Below the pieces are notes generated by a model. That model was not told the DNA's origin. It searched no databases and worked only from the letters and a program-made list of their open reading frames with translations. 64,000 nucleotides of DNA, from NCBI RefSeq assembly GCF_024138395.1, contig NZ_JAMYDU010000015.1, positions 1 to 64,000 of the forward strand. The letters are read 5' to 3'. This document shows, in pieces, positions 7,435-16,844 of this stretch. Source of the stretch: Pseudomonas mandelii. Its GTDB lineage: Bacteria > Pseudomonadota > Gammaproteobacteria > Pseudomonadales > Pseudomonadaceae. Every line of letters begins with the position of its first letter. The stretch's first letter is position 1. The position numbers and the translations under genes are program-made.

Positions 7435-9090
7435 TCAGTTGCGCGGTGGCGCCTTCATATCCATTGGTGCGGCATTGTCGGGACGACCGCGAATCAGCGA
7501 TTCCGGGTTCCGGCCCAGATAATCTGAGAGCTCACGCAACGAGCGCGACATGCGCCCGAGTTCGTTCAGGGTGTCGTTCAGTTGTTCCCGTTGCGGCGAA
7601 TCGTCGGCGAGGGTCGAACTCGCTGATTGCAAAGTCTTGCTGACGTCCGCCAGGGTGGTCTGCACGCCGGGCAGGGTCCTGGCGTTGAACTGTACGAGGC
7701 CTTTGCGCAGTTCAACGAGGTTGCTGTCGAGGTTGCCGGCAATGCGTTCGATTGGCAGTTGATTGATCTTGTTGACCATGCCTTCCAGTTTTTCCTGCAA
7801 CTGCTCGAGGCTGCCAGGTATGGTGGGGACAATGACGGGACGGGCGGTCGGGTCGAACACGACTTTCTCCGCTTTGGGGTAGAAGTCCAGCGCGATGTAG
7901 AGCTGACCGGTCAACAGATTGCCGCTGCGTGCCTGGGCTCGCAGGCCGTTTTCGATGAAGCTGCCCATCAGCCTTATGCTTGCGGCTTCGTCGTCAGGAT
8001 TATGCTTCAAGGTCTCAAGCATTTTTAAATGAGCCTGGCCGAGGCGTTGCGGGTAGATCATGATGCCGACATTGAGCGGGAAGCTGCGTTTTTTTGCGTC
8101 GAAATCCAGGTTGATCGACACGACTTTGCCGAATTCCACGCCGAGAAATTCCACCGGTGCATCGATCTTCAGCCCGCGCAAGGCCTGATCGAAACGCAGG
8201 CTCAAATACTGCCCCTTACCGTGGGGCGGGGCGAGGGCGGTTTGCTGATCCTCGAACAGGTCGAAGGTTTTATTCTCGTTGGCCGGCTGATCGTTGGGGC
8301 TGTATTCCGGTGCGCGGAACGCGATGCCGCCCACCAATAATGACGACAAGGACTCGGTACTCACCGCAAAACCGTTGGCGCCGACGTTCACATCAATACC
8401 GCTGGCGTTCCAGAACCGGGTGTTCTCGGTGACGTAAACGTCATTGGGCGCATAGACGAAGATTTCGATGTTCACCCCTTTACCCTCGGCGTCCAGCGCG
8501 TACGCCACCACTTGCCCGACCGGGATTTTGCGGTAGTAGACCGGCGAACCGATATCCAGTGAGCCGAGGTCCTGCGTGTGCAAGGTGAAGCGTTTGCCCG
8601 GCTCGCCATAGGTAATGGGCGGCGGGTTTTCCAGACCGATGAAGTGTTTGGAACGGGCATTGGCCTGACCGATGTCGGCGCCAATGTAGTCACCCGACAG
8701 CAGGGTATCGATGCCCGAGACTCCGCCAGCGCCAATGCGTGGCCGCACGACCCAGAACTGCGAATCTTCGCGGGTGAAGCTTTCGGCCTGTTTGTCGAGT
8801 TTGATCGTGGCGTTGACGCTTTTCTGATCGTCGCTCAGCTTTACTTCCGAGACATGGCCGATGACCACGTTTCGATACTTGACCTCGGTCTTGTTGGCCG
8901 TAAGGCCGCTACCGGTCTTGAACGTGACGGTGATGGTCGGACCTTCCTGCATCCAACTGTTCACCACCAGGGAAATCCCCACGAGCACTGCGACAATCGG
9001 CACGATCCACACCAGCGAAACGCTGAAGCGACGGGTCTTGATGCTGGCCTGACCGGGATCTTGCGGCCCATCAGTGGCTTGCGATTTCAT
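7435..9090 (-). CDS. pqiB: PqiB, MCE-domain intermembrane transport protein
   Basis: A 551-residue protein with one N-terminal transmembrane helix (about residues 23-43, VSLVWIVPIVAVLVGISLVV) and three MCE domains at roughly 48-140, 160-250 and 285-390, followed by a long helical tail that is expected to form a needle. Three MCE domains match PqiB rather than seven-domain LetB/YebT. The start was set at the ATG at 9090, which has GAGGAGG about 6 bases upstream and lies inside the end of the preceding pqiA gene. It carries lipid between inner and outer membranes with PqiA and PqiC. Confidence 0.9.
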   Translation of the reverse strand: MKSQATDGPQDPGQASIKTRRFSVSLVWIVPIVAVLVGISLVVNSWMQEGPTITVTFKTGSGLTANKTEVKYRNVVIGHVSEVKLSDDQKSVNATIKLDKQAESFTREDSQFWVVRPRIGAGGVSGIDTLLSGDYIGADIGQANARSKHFIGLENPPPITYGEPGKRFTLHTQDLGSLDIGSPVYYRKIPVGQVVAYALDAEGKGVNIEIFVYAPNDVYVTENTRFWNASGIDVNVGANGFAVSTESLSSLLVGGIAFRAPEYSPNDQPANENKTFDLFEDQQTALAPPHGKGQYLSLRFDQALRGLKIDAPVEFLGVEFGKVVSINLDFDAKKRSFPLNVGIMIYPQRLGQAHLKMLETLKHNPDDEAASIRLMGSFIENGLRAQARSGNLLTGQLYIALDFYPKAEKVVFDPTARPVIVPTIPGSLEQLQEKLEGMVNKINQLPIERIAGNLDSNLVELRKGLVQFNARTLPGVQTTLADVSKTLQSASSTLADDSPQREQLNDTLNELGRMSRSLRELSDYLGRNPESLIRGRPDNAAPMDMKAPPRN

Positions 9091-9727
9091 CCATGACCTC
9101 CTCGTTTTGTGGTTTTTCCCGCGCATTATCCCAGATCAGCCGCGGGTCGAAACTCATGGCAGACAGCATGGTGAATACCACCACCAGACCAAAAAACAAA
9201 ATGCCCAGGCGCGGTTGAATATCGCCCAGAGCCTGAAACTTCACTAACGCTGCGACCAGCGCGACAACAATCACGTCGAGCATCGACCAGTAGCCGATCA
9301 GCTCGACGAATCGGTAAAGCTTCGAACGCTCCTTGCGCGCCCAAAGGCTGCCGCGTTGCACCGTGATCAGCAGCAGGGAGAGGGCAACGAACTTGATGCC
9401 CGGCACCGCGATGCTGGCGATGAAAATGATCAGGGCAATGTCCCACGCACCGTGTGCCCAGAACTCCAGCACACCGCTCATGATGGTGCTGTCGGACCCG
9501 CTGCCGAACAGGCTGGTGTTCATGACCGGCAGCAAATTGGCCGGGATGTAAAACACCAATGCGGCCAGCAGATAGGCCCATGTGCGGGTCAATGAGTTGG
9601 CTTTTCGGGCATGCAATGGTGCGCCACAGCGTTGGCATTCGTGAGGGTTCTCGGTTATGTCGCAGGCCAGGCCGCAGCTATGGCACAGGCATAGATTGAG
9701 TTCGCTGGCGAGCGGCGGCCTGTTCAT
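9071..9727 (-). CDS. pqiA: PqiA-family membrane protein, second half
   Basis: A 218-residue inner-membrane protein. It starts with a zinc-ribbon-like CxxC pair (CHSCGLAC...CQRCGAPL) and continues with four transmembrane helices of the PqiA type (YIPANLLPVMN is the family signature). Its ATG overlaps the stop of the preceding pqiA half-gene as ATGA, and its end overlaps the pqiB start by 20 bases. In E. coli the two PqiA halves are one polypeptide of about 417 residues; here they are two genes. Confidence 0.87.
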   Translation of the reverse strand: MNRPPLASELNLCLCHSCGLACDITENPHECQRCGAPLHARKANSLTRTWAYLLAALVFYIPANLLPVMNTSLFGSGSDSTIMSGVLEFWAHGAWDIALIIFIASIAVPGIKFVALSLLLITVQRGSLWARKERSKLYRFVELIGYWSMLDVIVVALVAALVKFQALGDIQPRLGILFFGLVVVFTMLSAMSFDPRLIWDNAREKPQNEEVMDEIASH

Positions 9728-10320
9728 AGGACGTCCCACAAATCACGCACATCGCGCCCGGCGATGCGAATCAACATCAGGCTGAGAACGGCCAGGGCAA
9801 ACAGGCCGATGCCGGGGATGACATCCAGCAACCCTGCGAGTTTGAACACCGCGACCATTGCGCCCAGCAGACAGACCTCGAGCATGCTCCAGGGCCTGAG
9901 GGTTTCCAGCCAGCGCATGCACACTTTGAAACCGGGCGAGCGCCGATGCACGAGGGCGAAGCTCAAGACCCAGATCAGCAACACAAGCTGAAAAAGCGGC
10001 GCGATGATGATGGAAATCGCTGCCACCAACGCGATAAAGGTGATCGGCCCCTGGCTCAATGCCAATACCGAGTCCCACAGCGTGGCACTGTTTTTCAGGC
10101 CCTTCATGCTGATGCTCATAACGGGATAGAAGTTGGCGAAAATCCACAGCATCATTGCCGTGAAAGCCAACGCCAGACGCTGCTCCACCGACAGTCCGTT
10201 ATAGCGCTGGAGCACGCCGCCGCAGCAGGTGCACAGAGCTTTTTGATGTTTGGCGAGCGTGACTTTTTCATATACACAGTCGCAGTGCTCGCAGATGATC
10301 AGTTGGTCAGTCGTAGCCAT
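9724..10320 (-). CDS. pqiA: PqiA-family membrane protein, first half
   Basis: A 198-residue PqiA half-protein: N-terminal zinc-ribbon cysteines (CEHCDCVY...CTCCGGVL), then four membrane helices with the signature WIFANFYPVMSIS. It is first in the four-gene order pqiA-pqiA-pqiB-pqiC, coupled to the next gene by ATGA. The ATG at 10320 was chosen over an extension of 15 codons because the zinc ribbon starts directly after it. Confidence 0.87.
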   Translation of the reverse strand: MATTDQLIICEHCDCVYEKVTLAKHQKALCTCCGGVLQRYNGLSVEQRLALAFTAMMLWIFANFYPVMSISMKGLKNSATLWDSVLALSQGPITFIALVAAISIIIAPLFQLVLLIWVLSFALVHRRSPGFKVCMRWLETLRPWSMLEVCLLGAMVAVFKLAGLLDVIPGIGLFALAVLSLMLIRIAGRDVRDLWDVL

Positions 10321-10413
10321 AGGCCGCACTCGCCAGGAGACAGGAAAGTCAGAGCACCCCCTCAATATAGAGGTGACTTGCGATTGAGCAAATTAAAAAG
10401 GCGGGTAACGATC

Positions 10414-10511
10414 GTTCCCACGCTCTGCGTGGTAACGCCTCAATGGACGCTCCGCGTCCACTTCGGGACGCGGAGCGTCCCGGGCTGCGTTCCCACGCAG
10501 AGCGTGGGAAC
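10414..10511. repeat. Long inverted-repeat element of Pseudomonas REP type
   Basis: Outer arms gttcccacgctctgcgtgg (10414-10432) and ccacgcagagcgtgggaac (10493-10511) are exact reverse complements. They enclose an inner inverted repeat (ggacgctccgcgtcc / ggacgcggagcgtcc). It lies between the pqi operon start and the puuB-like stop and could fold into a long hairpin. Confidence 0.85.
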
Positions 10512-10533
10512 AATGAAGCCGTGACCAACAATC

Positions 10534-11835
10534 TCAACCGAGCAATTCACGCAGACGATACCAGAACATGCCAAGGGCCAGTAGCGGTGAACGCAGGGCT
10601 TTGCCACCGGGAAAGGTCATGTGTGGCACGGCGCTGAAAACGTCCAGCCCCTTGCTGTGCCCGGCATGAATCGCTTCAGCCAGCAACCGCGCGCACCAGT
10701 GGGTCACGTTCAGACCATGACCGGAATAACCCTGGGCGTAGAACACGTTCGGGTACTGACTCAAACGTCCGGCCTGGGGGAAACGGTTGGCGGTGATGCC
10801 GATCATGCCGCCCCATTGATAGTCGATGCGCACGTCCGCCAACTGCGGGAAAACCTTGAGCATTTTTGGCCGCATATAAGCGCCGATGTCCTCTGGATCG
10901 CGCCCGGAATAATGGCAGGCACCGCCAAACAGCAAGCGTCGATCCGCCGAGAGCCGGTAGTAATCGAGGCCGACTTTCTGGTCGCACAGCGCCAGGTTCT
11001 GCGGGATCAATTGCACGGCAACCTCAGGTGCCAACGGTTCGGTGGCGATGATGTAGCTGCCTGCCGGTAAAACCTTGCCGCTCAGGCGCGGTTCGAGTTC
11101 TTCCAGGTGCGCATTACAACCCAGCACCAGACTGCCGGCGCGCACCGTGCCGCCCGCGCAGCGAACCTGCACGGTGCTGCCGTGAATCAACTCCAGCACC
11201 GGGCTTTGTTCGAATATTCGCACCCCGAGAGATTCGGCCACGCGCGCTTCGCCAAGCACCAGATTCAGCGGATGCAAATGCCCCGACCCCATGTCGATCA
11301 GGCCGCCGGCATACACATCGGAGCCCACCACTTGCTGGCGGATCTGCTCGGGGCCGACAAGTCGGGTTTCATGGCTGTAACCCAATTCGGCGAGGCTTTG
11401 CTGTTCTGTCTTGAACGCCTCGAACTGCGCCGGGGTATTGGCCAGCTCGCAGAAGCCCCAACGCAGGTCGCAATCGATCCCATGCTCGCGGATGCGGTTG
11501 CCCACCAACTCCACGGACTCGATGCCTGCACGCTCCAGATAACGCACACCTTCCTGACCGACATAACGGGCGAAACCTTCGACGTCATGACCGATGCCGC
11601 GGATCAACTGCCCGCCATTTCGCCCGCTGGCGCCCCAGCCGATCCGCCGGCCTTCCAGCAGAATCACCGAAAGCCCGCGCTGCGCCAGTTCGATCGCGGT
11701 GTTGACCCCGGTATATCCGCCGCCCACCACGCAGACATCGGCCTGAAGGTCCGAGTCCAGCGTGGGGTAGGGTGTCATGCCCTTTGCCGACGCGGCGTAA
11801 TAGGAATGAGTGTGTTTGTTGTCGTACTGATTCAT
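10534..11835 (-). CDS. puuB: FAD-dependent gamma-glutamylputrescine oxidase-like protein
   Basis: A 433-residue DAO-family flavoprotein. The dinucleotide-binding motif VCVVGGGYTGVNTA is at about residues 34-47, followed by the GWGASGRNGGQ block typical of PuuB-like oxidases. These oxidise the terminal amine of gamma-glutamyl-putrescine or similar amines, giving an aldehyde, ammonia and hydrogen peroxide. Its start overlaps the stop of the PotF-like gene by ATGA, and a glutamine synthetase-like ligase lies upstream on the same strand, so a polyamine gamma-glutamylation route fits. The exact amine is not determined. Confidence 0.82.
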   Translation of the reverse strand: MNQYDNKHTHSYYAASAKGMTPYPTLDSDLQADVCVVGGGYTGVNTAIELAQRGLSVILLEGRRIGWGASGRNGGQLIRGIGHDVEGFARYVGQEGVRYLERAGIESVELVGNRIREHGIDCDLRWGFCELANTPAQFEAFKTEQQSLAELGYSHETRLVGPEQIRQQVVGSDVYAGGLIDMGSGHLHPLNLVLGEARVAESLGVRIFEQSPVLELIHGSTVQVRCAGGTVRAGSLVLGCNAHLEELEPRLSGKVLPAGSYIIATEPLAPEVAVQLIPQNLALCDQKVGLDYYRLSADRRLLFGGACHYSGRDPEDIGAYMRPKMLKVFPQLADVRIDYQWGGMIGITANRFPQAGRLSQYPNVFYAQGYSGHGLNVTHWCARLLAEAIHAGHSKGLDVFSAVPHMTFPGGKALRSPLLALGMFWYRLRELLG

Positions 11836-12920
11836 TGGTTGGACTTCACTTTGCTCCAGGAGCGGGTCATCAGACGCATGATCGGCTGGGGCGGGGTGGT
11901 TGAGATGTAGAGCTTGTCGAGAACTGCCTGAGGAGGATAGACCTCTGGATTATTGACCAGCTCCGCGTCCATGTATTGCTTGGCCGCCGGGTTTGGATTG
12001 GCGTAACCGACCGAGGCGCTGACCTTGGCAATCACTTGCGGATCCAGCAGGTTGTTGACGAACGAGTGAGCCTCCTTCGGGTTGCTGGCGTCGGCAGGAA
12101 TCGCCAACAGGTCGAACCACAGGTTACTGCCTTCCTTGGGGATCGAGTAGGCGATATTCACACCGTTCTTCGCTTCCTTGGCGCGGTTCGCCGCCTGGAA
12201 CACATCGCCCGAATAGCCGAACGCGACGCAAATGTCGCCATTGGCCAGGTCCGATACGTACTTGGACGAATGGAAGTAGGTGATGTAAGGCCGGAGGGTC
12301 AGCAGTTTGGCTTCGGCCTTTTTAAAGTCCTCAGGATTTTCGCTGCGTGGGTCCATGCCCATGTAGTTCAGGACCGCCGGGAACACTTCATCCGCCGAAT
12401 CCATCATCGACACGCCGCACTGGCTGAGCTTCTTCAGGTTCTCTGGCTCGAAGAACACCGCCCAGGAATCGATGCGATCGATTCCCAGCACTTGCTTGAC
12501 CTTGTCGACGTTGTAGCCAATGCCGTTGGTGCCCCACAGATACGGCACCGAATGTTCATTACCCGGATCGTTTTTTTCCAGCAACGCCAATAGTTTCGGG
12601 TCGAGGTTTTTCCAGTTGGGCAGCTGCGAGCGATCCAGTTTGAGAAACGCGCCGGCCTTCACCTGGCGCGCGAGGAAATGGTTGGAGGGCACCACTACGT
12701 CATAACCCGTGCGGCCGGCGAGCAGTTTGCCCTCCAGGGTTTCGTTGGAATCGAATACGTCGTAAATCACCTTGGTCCCGGTTTTCGCCTGGAAGTCGGC
12801 GAGGGTGGTCTCGCCGATGTAATCGGTCCAGTTGTAGACGCTCACACTTGGCTGAGCCTGCACAATGGCGCTGAACAGCGACGCCAGCGCGACCGGAACC
12901 ACGGATTTCAATAGACGCAT
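11832..12920 (-). CDS. Polyamine ABC-transporter periplasmic binding protein (PotF/SpuD-like)
   Basis: A 362-residue binding protein with a cleavable signal peptide (LASLFSAIVQAQ, cleavage near residue 22-23). The mature start SVYNWTDYIGE is the usual PotF/SpuD opening, where the Trp and Asp line the polyamine pocket. It overlaps the puuB-like gene by ATGA. No permease or ATPase gene is adjacent, so it must share membrane components encoded elsewhere or act in sensing. A REPIN separates it from the ligase gene upstream. Confidence 0.88.
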   Translation of the reverse strand: MRLLKSVVPVALASLFSAIVQAQPSVSVYNWTDYIGETTLADFQAKTGTKVIYDVFDSNETLEGKLLAGRTGYDVVVPSNHFLARQVKAGAFLKLDRSQLPNWKNLDPKLLALLEKNDPGNEHSVPYLWGTNGIGYNVDKVKQVLGIDRIDSWAVFFEPENLKKLSQCGVSMMDSADEVFPAVLNYMGMDPRSENPEDFKKAEAKLLTLRPYITYFHSSKYVSDLANGDICVAFGYSGDVFQAANRAKEAKNGVNIAYSIPKEGSNLWFDLLAIPADASNPKEAHSFVNNLLDPQVIAKVSASVGYANPNPAAKQYMDAELVNNPEVYPPQAVLDKLYISTTPPQPIMRLMTRSWSKVKSNQ

Positions 12921-12949
12921 ATCGACACCTCTTTTAATTATTGGGTTTT

Positions 12950-13040
12950 TGTGGGAGCGGGCTTGCCCGCGATAGCGGTCTGTCAGTCAACGATGATGTC
13001 GAATGTGCAGGCCTCTTCGCGGGCAAGCCCGCTCCCACAG
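12950..13040. repeat. REPIN
   Basis: Inverted REP arms (tgtgggagcgggcttgcccg at the left, the reverse complement at the right) flank about 45 bases. The spacer (gcggtctgtcagtcaacg...) is nearly the same as that of the element at 22473-22566, so both are copies of one REPIN family. It sits in the intergenic gap of the polyamine gene set. Confidence 0.88.
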
Positions 13041-13044
13041 GGAA

Positions 13045-14403
13045 TCAGACGCTTAGCAGCAGGAACTCCCGCTCCCAGGAGCTGATCACGCGCTTGAAGT
13101 TTTCGTGTTCGGCCCGCTTGACCGCGACGTAACCCCGCACGAATTTGCTCCCCAGATAACGTTCGATGGTTGGGCACTCTTCCATGCGCGTCAGTGCGTC
13201 TTCGATGGTGATCGGCAGACGCAGATTACGTCGCTCGTAAGCACGCCCCTGTACCGCGGCACTCGGCTCGACCTTTTCGACCATGCCCAGATAACCGCAC
13301 AACAGGCTGGCGGCGATCGCCAGATAAGGGTTGGCGTCGGCGCCCGGCAAGCGGTTTTCCACGCGCATGGCGTCCGGGGTGGAGGTGGGTACGCGCAGGC
13401 CGACGGTGCGGTTTTCTTCGCCCCATTCAACGTTGACCGGTGCCGAGGTATCGGGCAGGAAGCGGCGGAACGAATTGACGTTGGGCGCGAACATCGGCAG
13501 CACTTTGGGAATGTACTTTTGCAAGCCGCCGATGTGGTGCAGGAACAACTCGCTCATCTGCCCGTCGGCATCGGCAAAAATCGGCTGGCCGGTGGCGATG
13601 TCCACCACACTTTGATGGATATGCATGGCGCTGCCGGGTTCGTCACCGATGGGTTTGGCCATGAAGGTGGCAGTGACGTTATGCTTGAGTGCCGCCTCGC
13701 GCAGGGTGCGTTTGAACACGGTGATCTGGTCCGCCAGATCGAGGGCGTCGCCGTGACGGAAGTTGATTTCCATCTGCGCCGGGCCGTCTTCGTGGATCAG
13801 CGTGTCGAGGTCCAGACCCTGGAGTTCGCACCAGTCGTAGACGTCTTCGAACAGTGGATCGAACTCGTTGGCGGCGTCGATGGAAAATGACTGACGACCG
13901 CTTTCCGCACGGCCGGAGCGTCCCAATGGCGCCTTGAGCGGCAAGTCCGGGTCTTCGCAGCGCTGGGTCAGGTAGAACTCCATTTCCGGCGCGACAATCG
14001 GCTTCCAGCCTTTGTCGGTGTAGAGCTGCAGCACTTTCTTCAACACGTTGCGTGGTGACAGTTCGATGGGATTGCCGAACTTGTCGAACGTGTCGTGGAT
14101 CACGATGGCAGTCGGCTCGATGGCCCATGGAATGACGTAAACAGCATCGGAAACGGGCTTGCAGACCATGTCGATGTCGGCCGGGTCGAGCAGGTCGTAG
14201 TAGATGTCGTCGTCGACAAAGTCCCCGGTTACCGTTTGCAACAGCACACTTTCCGGCAGGCGCATGCCTCGCTCATGCAGGAACTTGTTGGTGGGTGCGA
14301 TCTTGCCGCGAGCAATGCCGGTCAAGTCGCTGACCACACACTCGACCTCGGTAATCTTGTGATCTTTCAGCCACGTGAGCAACTGATCGAAAGGGACATT
14401 CAT
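13045..14403 (-). CDS. Glutamine synthetase-family gamma-glutamyl-polyamine ligase (PuuA-like)
   Basis: A 452-residue type-I glutamine synthetase-fold protein with a beta-grasp N-terminus (VECVVSDLTGIARGK) and a catalytic domain carrying EMEFYL, the metal-ligand segment AQMEINFRHGDAL, and MHIHQS. In pseudomonads such proteins glutamylate putrescine or related amines using ATP, the first step before a PuuB-type oxidase. The start was set at ATG 14403, with GAGG about 6 bases upstream; the longer frame has no such site. It is co-directional with the PotF-like and puuB-like genes. True glutamine synthetase (GlnA) is ruled out by the neighbours and the sequence of the first 100 residues. Confidence 0.85.
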   Translation of the reverse strand: MNVPFDQLLTWLKDHKITEVECVVSDLTGIARGKIAPTNKFLHERGMRLPESVLLQTVTGDFVDDDIYYDLLDPADIDMVCKPVSDAVYVIPWAIEPTAIVIHDTFDKFGNPIELSPRNVLKKVLQLYTDKGWKPIVAPEMEFYLTQRCEDPDLPLKAPLGRSGRAESGRQSFSIDAANEFDPLFEDVYDWCELQGLDLDTLIHEDGPAQMEINFRHGDALDLADQITVFKRTLREAALKHNVTATFMAKPIGDEPGSAMHIHQSVVDIATGQPIFADADGQMSELFLHHIGGLQKYIPKVLPMFAPNVNSFRRFLPDTSAPVNVEWGEENRTVGLRVPTSTPDAMRVENRLPGADANPYLAIAASLLCGYLGMVEKVEPSAAVQGRAYERRNLRLPITIEDALTRMEECPTIERYLGSKFVRGYVAVKRAEHENFKRVISSWEREFLLLSV

Positions 14404-14563
14404 AAAGACCTCATCGTTGGTTTTATTGACGCCGGGGAAAACGGCTTCATCCACCGAACACTTCCCCTGTGGCGCGTTGACGACTATCTTGGGTGAGCCT
14501 TGCCGTTCCATCTATCCACTTTAAACAGCACAAAGCGCACCAAAAGAGTGCGTAAGGCGCCCC

Positions 14564-15490
14564 ATGACAGCGTGCAATCCGTTACAGGTTCAAGCGTTCA
14601 ACACCGCCGACGTGGCCGAACAAATCCGCGCCACGCCGGGGTGGGTGCAGCAGTATCAGCAAATGTCGCCGGGGCATTTCGCCGGACGGGTGCGCTATCT
14701 GGACCTGCAAGGCGTAGAGATTTACGAGGAACAGATGAACACCCGAGTCGAGCAGAATTTCAGCGCCCCAGAAGGCTCGCTGGCGTTCTGTTTCGATCGC
14801 AGCGACAACTCGCTGTACGTGTTGAACGGTGAAAGCCGCAACATCTGGATCACCCCGGAGAACTATCAGGAAATCGCCGTGGTGTTCGGTCCGGAATTCG
14901 TTCAGCGCCATGGCCTGGAGGTGGCGCGACTCGAAGGCTTGTTCATGTCGCCGCTCAATTCAGGGCAGAACGCGCTGTTCAGCCGCTGGTTGAGCGGGAC
15001 ATTGACGCGGCTGACGCAGTCGCTGGATCCGCCGAGCAAAGAGGCGTTGACCCAGCAGCTATTAGAGGACTGTTTGTACATCCTCGATAACGCCTGTGTG
15101 TGCCTTGATCGCGCAGGCTTGCAGCGCCGGGCAGACGAGCGAACCATCATGAAACGCGTCACCGAATGGGCCGCCGATACGCCGGAAGAAACCCTCAATT
15201 TGCTGGAGCTGTCCCAGGTGGCCGGGGTTTCGCTGCGTCAGTTGCAGCATGCATTCAAGGCGTATACCGGGATGACACCCACGCATTGGTTACGCTTGCG
15301 TCGACTCAACAGCGCACGCCGCGAACTGCTCAGGCGAACGGCCGGGGAAACGACGGTCGCGCAAGTGGCGATGAATTGGTCGTTCTGGCATTTGGGGCGG
15401 TTTTCCAGCAGTTATCGGGCATTGTTCCAGGAACTTCCCAGCCAGACGCTGGCCCGCAAACACAGTGGGCCGTGTCGGAGGTCATCATGA
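14564..15490 (+). CDS. AraC-family transcriptional regulator
   Basis: A 308-residue regulator with a C-terminal AraC DNA-binding domain of two helix-turn-helix motifs (LLELSQVAGVSLRQLQHAFK and TTVAQVAMNWSFWHLGRFSS, roughly residues 215-300). The N-terminal sensor part (about 1-190) resembles EutR-like regulators that bind amines or amino alcohols. It is divergent to the polyamine ligase gene, so it likely controls that cluster. Its stop overlaps the start of a small secreted protein gene by ATGA. Confidence 0.87.
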   Translation: MTACNPLQVQAFNTADVAEQIRATPGWVQQYQQMSPGHFAGRVRYLDLQGVEIYEEQMNTRVEQNFSAPEGSLAFCFDRSDNSLYVLNGESRNIWITPENYQEIAVVFGPEFVQRHGLEVARLEGLFMSPLNSGQNALFSRWLSGTLTRLTQSLDPPSKEALTQQLLEDCLYILDNACVCLDRAGLQRRADERTIMKRVTEWAADTPEETLNLLELSQVAGVSLRQLQHAFKAYTGMTPTHWLRLRRLNSARRELLRRTAGETTVAQVAMNWSFWHLGRFSSSYRALFQELPSQTLARKHSGPCRRSS

Positions 15491-15810
15491 GTCGGTTATC
15501 GTCTTTCAGCCTGTGTGCCGTCATGTCGATGGTTTACACGCAGGTTCAGGCCGAATCGGTCGAGCCCTTGAACGGGCAGAACTCGCAACAAATCCAGCTG
15601 GATACCAATGAGTGCAGCAACGTCACGGCGAGCCAGAGCACTTCAAGCCCGCTACCCTCGGAGGGTGCTGCGGTAGATGCAGCTGCCGGGGCGACGGGGG
15701 CGGAGGTACGAGGACGTCAACATGACGAGTTTTATGAGCCGGTCGAGGACGATGTGAAACAGCACTATCACGGCTGCTTGCAAGGGCGGGGTTATCAGGT
15801 AACTCCATGA
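15487..15810 (+). CDS. Small secreted protein, glycine-zipper-like
   Basis: A 107-residue protein with a signal peptide (MSRLSSFSLCAVMSMVYTQV, cleavage near QAES). The mature part has two cysteines far apart (LDTNECS and HGCLQGRGYQV) and an Ala/Gly-rich middle. The Cys...C-L-x-x-R-G-Y layout is seen in small pseudomonad envelope proteins with glycine zippers, but the zipper here is short. The start overlaps the AraC stop by ATGA; the 3' end overlaps the convergent DUF2955 gene by 16 bases. The function is unknown. Confidence 0.6.
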   Translation: MSRLSSFSLCAVMSMVYTQVQAESVEPLNGQNSQQIQLDTNECSNVTASQSTSSPLPSEGAAVDAAAGATGAEVRGRQHDEFYEPVEDDVKQHYHGCLQGRGYQVTP

Positions 15811-16844
15811 GTGTCAGTGATCGTACGCTGCCGCTGATCGAGTAGATAAACCATCAGGCAGGCATAGAGCGTGAGGGCGATAAACAATCCCATGCGCACC
15901 GCGAAGGCGGTATAGACGTCTTTTCCGGCGAGACTGTCCTGAACCGATTGACCCAGCAGGATGATCAGTGTGATCAGGCTGTTGAGCCAGAACCCCGGGG
16001 TTTGTCGGGTCGGGCTGAGGGCATAGAGCTTGCGCGCCAATAGCAGGCCGAACAGGAGCATCCAAAGAAAGAACATCCACAGGTGCACAAACAAGCTGAG
16101 CGCGCACCAGAATACAATCGCCAACAATCCCCCCATGAAGGTCGAACCGAGCAGTTCATGAGCAGCGTTGCGCGCCGTTGTCGTCGAACTCTGTTGGCCA
16201 AGGCTGACCGCTTTCAAAACGATCGGCAGATAGCTGGCCGGGTCGATCAGTGCCAACAGGAACGCCGGTATAACAATCAGGGTTGCACGCAGTGCAACCC
16301 GGTCCACTTCCTGCGCCGGCAGAGCGCTGGCTGCGGGTGGGGAGGGTGCATCGGCCGGCTCGGGAAACAACCAGTGACTGAACGCGACGACGAGGACGGC
16401 GAGAATCAAGCCCATGACCAAGGCGCCGATGACCATCATTGCCAGATCGAACTCGACGACGCCGGCTGAGGAGATCATGGTCAGGCCAATGATCAGGAAG
16501 GTCATGATCAAGGTGTTGCCACCGCGCAGGCCAAAGCCAAAGGCCAGGAACAGACTGACTCCAATCAGCAGCATGCCGGTGATCGGGTAATAACGCAGGA
16601 TCGGAATCAACAACAGGCCGACGCCGGTGGTTAACATCGCAGCCAGTGCGAGAATCACCCCGGCCTTGAATGGCAGCGGCCGATTGAGCGAGGCCAATAG
16701 CAACACGGCGAGCACTGGCGAAATAAAGGGGATCGGCAGCGCCAGGCCGTAGCTGAAGGCCAGGCACAGCGCCGTGCCTGTGGCCAGACGCAGCGCCCGT
16801 TGAACACGAGGCGTGCGCTGAGTAGACACGCCCTTAATAGGCAT
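15795..16844 (-). CDS. DUF2955-family membrane protein
   Basis: A 349-residue inner-membrane protein with about ten predicted hydrophobic helices arranged as two similar halves, resembling DUF2955 and the FUSC/aromatic-acid exporter group. It is last in an operon with an outer-membrane lipoprotein and an HlyD-type adaptor, overlapping the latter by 11 bases. It therefore probably supplies the inner-membrane part of a tripartite exporter. The substrate is unknown; organic acids or aromatic compounds are possible. Confidence 0.75.
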   Translation of the reverse strand: MPIKGVSTQRTPRVQRALRLATGTALCLAFSYGLALPIPFISPVLAVLLLASLNRPLPFKAGVILALAAMLTTGVGLLLIPILRYYPITGMLLIGVSLFLAFGFGLRGGNTLIMTFLIIGLTMISSAGVVEFDLAMMVIGALVMGLILAVLVVAFSHWLFPEPADAPSPPAASALPAQEVDRVALRATLIVIPAFLLALIDPASYLPIVLKAVSLGQQSSTTTARNAAHELLGSTFMGGLLAIVFWCALSLFVHLWMFFLWMLLFGLLLARKLYALSPTRQTPGFWLNSLITLIILLGQSVQDSLAGKDVYTAFAVRMGLFIALTLYACLMVYLLDQRQRTITDTHGVT

